Source: Hyalella azteca
Taxonomy: Eukaryota; Arthropoda; Malacostraca; Amphipoda; Hyalellidae
Length of the DNA stretch: 64,000 nt
Direction: 5' to 3'
Assembly (NCBI RefSeq): GCF_000764305.2
Contig: NW_025941456.1
Location: forward strand, 1 to 64,000
Positions 60,001 through 64,000 of this stretch are shown one piece after another. The translations under genes and the position numbers were made by a program. The stretch's first letter is position 1. Each line of letters opens with the position of its first letter. Below the pieces are notes generated by a model. It did not search any database. It saw only the letters and a program-made list of their open reading frames with translations, and was not told the DNA's origin.

Positions 60001-62498
60001 ACGCTGTATTGCTGGTTGAAATAGGAAAAAAATTAAAGAAAAACCGAAAATATTGACTTTTTGTAACGAAAACTCTCAGCCGAATGCTTCTAAACATTAA
60101 TTAGGATCAATAATTTGACTACTTTACAAGTAAAAATATCAAATCAGATGAATTTTCCATGACAGTGCAGGCACAATTTTTACTCAGTGTTCTAGAGCTC
60201 GATCAAATTGGCGCTAGCACTCATCGACCATTTTATGTAAGACACTCACACGGCTTGCTATTTTTCTTCATTTTAAATGAAACAAATTACGAGTCCAACA
60301 TTAAAACACACGAAATCAGTATTGACCGGGGCGTTCATTTTGTAAACTATTATTTTAGAAGTGATCGTCGCAAACGTAGAACTCGATACTACGATGCGAC
60401 GGTCCCATCACGTTTTGGAATTTGTGTACGCCCGCCAGACGCAGCAACAAACGCCTCCATTTTGCTGATCAAAAATGCAAATTAATTAATTTAATTAAAT
60501 TTAATCATACCAAGGATACGTTTAAATGTTAAAAATACTGAAGAGATTTAAGAGCACAGCCTAGATAACAAATAATACTTAGAATAATAACCTCTATTCT
60601 CCAATTATTATCGAGAATGCCACCTCCATCAATCAACAGAAAATCTCTACTAACAAAGGTTTTCTCACCGCAATCCAAAACAGATGGGAAGGAAGAAACC
60701 TGAAAGAATAGGGGAAGAAAAAGGCCCAACTTCGCGCTGAAGGCCGCCACATTTTTCTTCAGCGACGGAGTCTAATGCGGCAAACAAGGCGATCTGTAAC
60801 TCTTATTTGGATGATGACTTGGGCCTCTGGGCAGGTGCGGAATGCAATCGAATCTTCCCAGTCTTTATGACCGTTTATTCTTGTAAAGTTGTACAATTTC
60901 CTCAAATTTCTTTGATTGTTTCCAGATATTGAATCACTTTTTGTTTGATGCGTTTAGTCTATGTTGTTTCCAATTTATATTTTAAAACTTATCGCTCTCT
61001 CCCTAGGCTTTCTATCTTATGAGCAAAATATAATTTATTTTTTTGTTCTGGTATTTTTGCACATCTATCGCTGTAGTTATTCAATTTCCGTTCATTTCAT
61101 CATACTAAACATGCCTCTACAATCTACATATTACTAGCATAAAAAAAAAACTGCAAAAAAATAGACGTAATCAAATTCTCGCCAGAGTCGCAGCAACATG
61201 CTCTGAGGTTTTCAAAATCATTTGCACGAATCCGACGCTTCTTTTGTTTAGTTTTTCACCAAACTTTTAGCGGCGTTTTTCGTACCTTAAAAAAACAACA
61301 TCGTGGTTGTGACACTCCAGAATTAGTAACAAAGTTCTGATTTTTTAGCTTTTGGGAGTCTCGTGTGGACTTCTTGCTGCGTTAAATGGAACTTGAGGTA
61401 TAATATATCGAGGCGAATCCTGCGAAATTGGTGTCTTTTGTTCACTGTCAAGAGACAAAGGCGCGGACGCCTCTTATCTTCTTCCAGGCGCTGGCGAGAG
61501 CGCCTGTCAGCAGCCTCTTCAGGACCACCCAACTTTGGCCGAAATTTTAATGCACGTTGAAGATATTTTGCTCATTTACACATCTAAGAAATAAGGGAAA
61601 CTTCAAATTATGAGGAAGGATGTCATTTAACATTGCCCTTAACATCAATCTGGAATTTATAAGTTTTTAATAGCTTATTGCTAGGAGCTCATTTACAATT
61701 TGCCTGCTGTCCCAGGTACCAATTAATAAACAGATGATAAATGCCTAATGATCGTGCTTCCGATCCAAACTACAAAGTTACGAAGAGCGGGCAAGGTTTC
61801 ATGTTAGTTAAGTTCATCAATGATCAGATAAGGATTGATGAATACTTGGAACTTGAGCCTGATTTTAGGTTCTGGGGCCTCCTTCCTGCAAGTACAAATA
61901 GTAACTTATCATTGTTGTGCTTAAAGAAATTTAACTACACTTCACCAACTAATTACAAATGCGGTTAAATCAATAATACAATTAAGAAAGACCGTTTAAA
62001 TACGTTTGGCAGTAAATTTGCCTGAGATAAAATATAAATGATTAATTTCAAATATTGTATGCATCATAAATATATTAAACAATAAACATTTCCATATGAC
62101 ACAAGGATCGAAATGGCGCTCCTGGCCATCGAAATGAATTTTGGCAATGCTCCGGCTGCAGTCACTTTAAACCGTATCAAATGTTATTAATTTAACAGAT
62201 TTTCTTCAGAAGAGCAGAGCACAAAATCATTCGAAGCGTTTTCGTTGGTATGTACTCGTAAATCTCAGACATGAATGTAGTATTGGATTTGCAACAGTCA
62301 CTTTACGAGTTTGAGTGTTTTCAAAGCATGTAATTCATGTAGATGTAATAATAACTCTAATATAATTTCAAGTTTTTACAGTAGAGGATACAAGTCGAAA
62401 AAATTTAAAGTTCTTAGAATCTTATAAAGCAATTCAGAGTAGTGATGGAGCTGCCACTGTCGTTGGTTTCTTTCTGAAACTTGAGCTTCGTAAGCGTG
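57085..62498. other. Long unique stretch without a recognised gene
   Basis: More than 5 kb with no exon I can defend. The best open frames are a 108-codon plus-strand frame at 60159-60485 and a charged minus-strand stretch at about 61400-61560 containing RSRQRLEEDKRR in a GC-richer patch. Neither resembles a known domain nor has a clear splice pair. There is a G-run near 59685-59696 and a TA run near 58490-58505. Confidence 0.35.
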
Positions 62499-62690
62499 AC
62501 TGAGATGAGGGACGTCACCCACTGAGACGAGGAATTTCGTCGGCCAGTGAGATCCTCTGAGACGAGAGACATCATAGGCCAGTGAGATCCTCTGAGACGA
62601 GGGATATCATAGGCCAGTGAGACCCACTGAGTCTAGGAATATCATCAGTAAACAGTTCTCAGTGAGACGAAGAACATCATTGGTCAGCAA
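62499..62690. repeat. 35-bp minisatellite, about 5 copies
   Basis: AGTGAGATCCTCTGAGACGA followed by GAGACATCATAGGCC recurs every 35 bases between 62546 and 62616, with more diverged units on each side. Confidence 0.88.
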
Positions 62691-64000
62691 GCCCCACATG
62701 CAGAGAAGAACAAAAGTTTTTACGATGCCCGAGGGGCGGTTCTTCTTATGCTGGAAAACATCGCAATGCTGCTCGCCAATTAGCGAGGGGGCAAAACTCT
62801 TCTTTCTTCGGTCATGAAAAGAGGATCGAGTGGGAGCTTTGACTTCAGAGTAATTGGAATATTGCATCTCAAACTATTAATAGTGAAAGAACTTATCAGG
62901 GTAACGTCGAAGCAGAAATAATTTCCCATGAATAATTTTTATATTTTTATTTAATTTGAAACGCTCAAATTGCATTTAGTTCGTACTTGCAACACAATAT
63001 ATTTTATGCGGCAATTTAGCAATAGGACTTCATTCATTTTGCTCAAGAATTTCGTTTCTTAAGTAGGAATTCAGAAGCGTCTCCAGACTGCTTTCCTGAT
63101 AACGCGTGTGAAGCTAATTTTGTTACGTGTTTTTATCATATGAATAAGTAGCGATTAATGAACAGATTGTCAATCAAAGTCTGAGTAAATGTAAATGTCT
63201 GAGCTTGGTTCATATCCAAGATCAGAAATTAAATTAAACAAAGCGTCGTCTGTTTCTCTATCGAATTCTTTATTTCAAAAGAGAATTTGTATGTGAAATA
63301 TCTATTTTAGTTATGCATGCAGACATGCGAACGTGTACCAAGGTTATTTAAAAATGTTGAAGACTATTTACACGAAAAGCTAAATTTTCACCGGATGAAA
63401 CACAAACACTTCCACATGCACGAAGCGCTGTTGATTACGAAGCGCAAGCAAAAGACATCGACACTCAGTCGCTGAAGACGTGTTCAATATTAAACGCAGA
63501 ATATGTTCAAGGAAATGTTCTTCACTAAAACACGTGCAATATGAACCGTCGACATCGAGAGATTGCCGATTTCAAATCTGGTTTACTTCGTATCCGCATT
63601 TAGCGATTCTGTGAAACTTTGAAACATTTACAAATAGCAATGTATTGGATGATTATTTTGGAAGTTATTTGAGGCATTTTAACCCCGTGAGCGGCATTTG
63701 GCATTAAATTTTGAAGTATTAGGAGAATTTCTTAGTTGCTGAAATAGATTTATTGAGATCAATTATCCTTGAAAACTCAGATAAGAATTGAACACTGAAT
63801 TCCGATGAACATTGGGAATTGTCGGGAATTCAACTGAAAAAAATTGTGGGCCTTTCACACATTTTGATACTTTTTGTTAGACTTGCTTCAATAAAAATGT
63901 CCTCTCTCGACAAGCAGCCCTTGTTTTCCCCGCATCCGATTTTGGTACAAAATAAAGATTCCAACTATGACTAAGAAAACTATGTCTTCCTGAAATACTT
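62691..64000. other. Unique AT-rich sequence to the window end
   Basis: No exon, repeat array or mobile element recognised. Confidence 0.4.

Noticed and set aside
60159..60485. 108-codon plus-strand ORF
   Set aside because: No recognisable domain or splice context; length is within what chance gives in 64 kb.
61323..61560. Charged minus-strand stretch with RSRQRLEEDKRR as a possible exon
   Set aside because: The overlapping plus-strand frame is also open, and the upstream acceptor is followed by an in-frame stop in the simplest reading. Not enough support.

Overview
This window reads as AT-rich, intron-rich, repeat-dominated eukaryotic DNA, most likely from an arthropod and perhaps a malacostracan crustacean. 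The pointers are a secreted metallocarboxypeptidase with a GT-AG intron, arthropod-type DNA transposon remnants (DUF4817-type mariner relatives and a hAT-like element) and a short interstitial TTAGG run. The species guess is inference. I see no prokaryotic gene organisation and no complete gene.

The only confident host gene is the 5' end of an M14 carboxypeptidase on the + strand. Exon 1 (9605-9684) carries a signal peptide. Exon 2 (11393-11587) carries most of the activation propeptide. I did not find the catalytic exons. The sequence 114 bases past the exon 2 donor holds an exact 38-base Nextera mate-pair junction adapter (11701-11738), inserted between an (AACAT)19 microsatellite and a 42-bp minisatellite. 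The assembly is therefore artificial at that point, and what lies downstream may not be the true continuation of the gene.

Region by region: 0-9.5 kb is gene-poor DNA with two copies of a 145-bp palindromic-ended MITE, an approximately 75-bp tandem repeat and a 29-bp minisatellite. 9.5-12 kb holds the carboxypeptidase exons and the adapter. 13.2-13.8 kb holds a CAGCACC array that turns into GGTGCTG units at a single N. 15-24 kb has further minisatellites and one GC-richer block. 24.8-26.8 kb is a hAT-like element with an exact 8-bp target duplication, with a decayed mariner-type element nested inside it. 27.8-28.9 kb is a 17-bp minisatellite with a 475-bp higher-order period. 31.7-32.1 kb is an internally deleted DUF4817 element. 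33.07-34.29 kb is a long-inverted-repeat element with three internal repeats of about 284 bp. 34.6-36.8 kb has 34-, 31- and about 30-bp arrays. 37-46 kb is mostly unique AT-rich DNA with inverted-repeat elements and fragments of a retroelement-like tail. 46.4-51.5 kb has more MITEs and a near-identical 1.15-kb tandem duplication. 54.7-57.1 kb is a dimeric satellite of about 218 bp flanked by copies of a TCTG-rich module. 57-64 kb has little apart from a 35-bp array.

No multi-gene system is visible. The biology here is repeat biology: nested transposons, a MITE family that is both dispersed and tandem, and several minisatellites whose unit lengths are not multiples of three yet which stay open in all frames of one strand. 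Long ORFs in those arrays are composition artefacts unless transcription shows otherwise.
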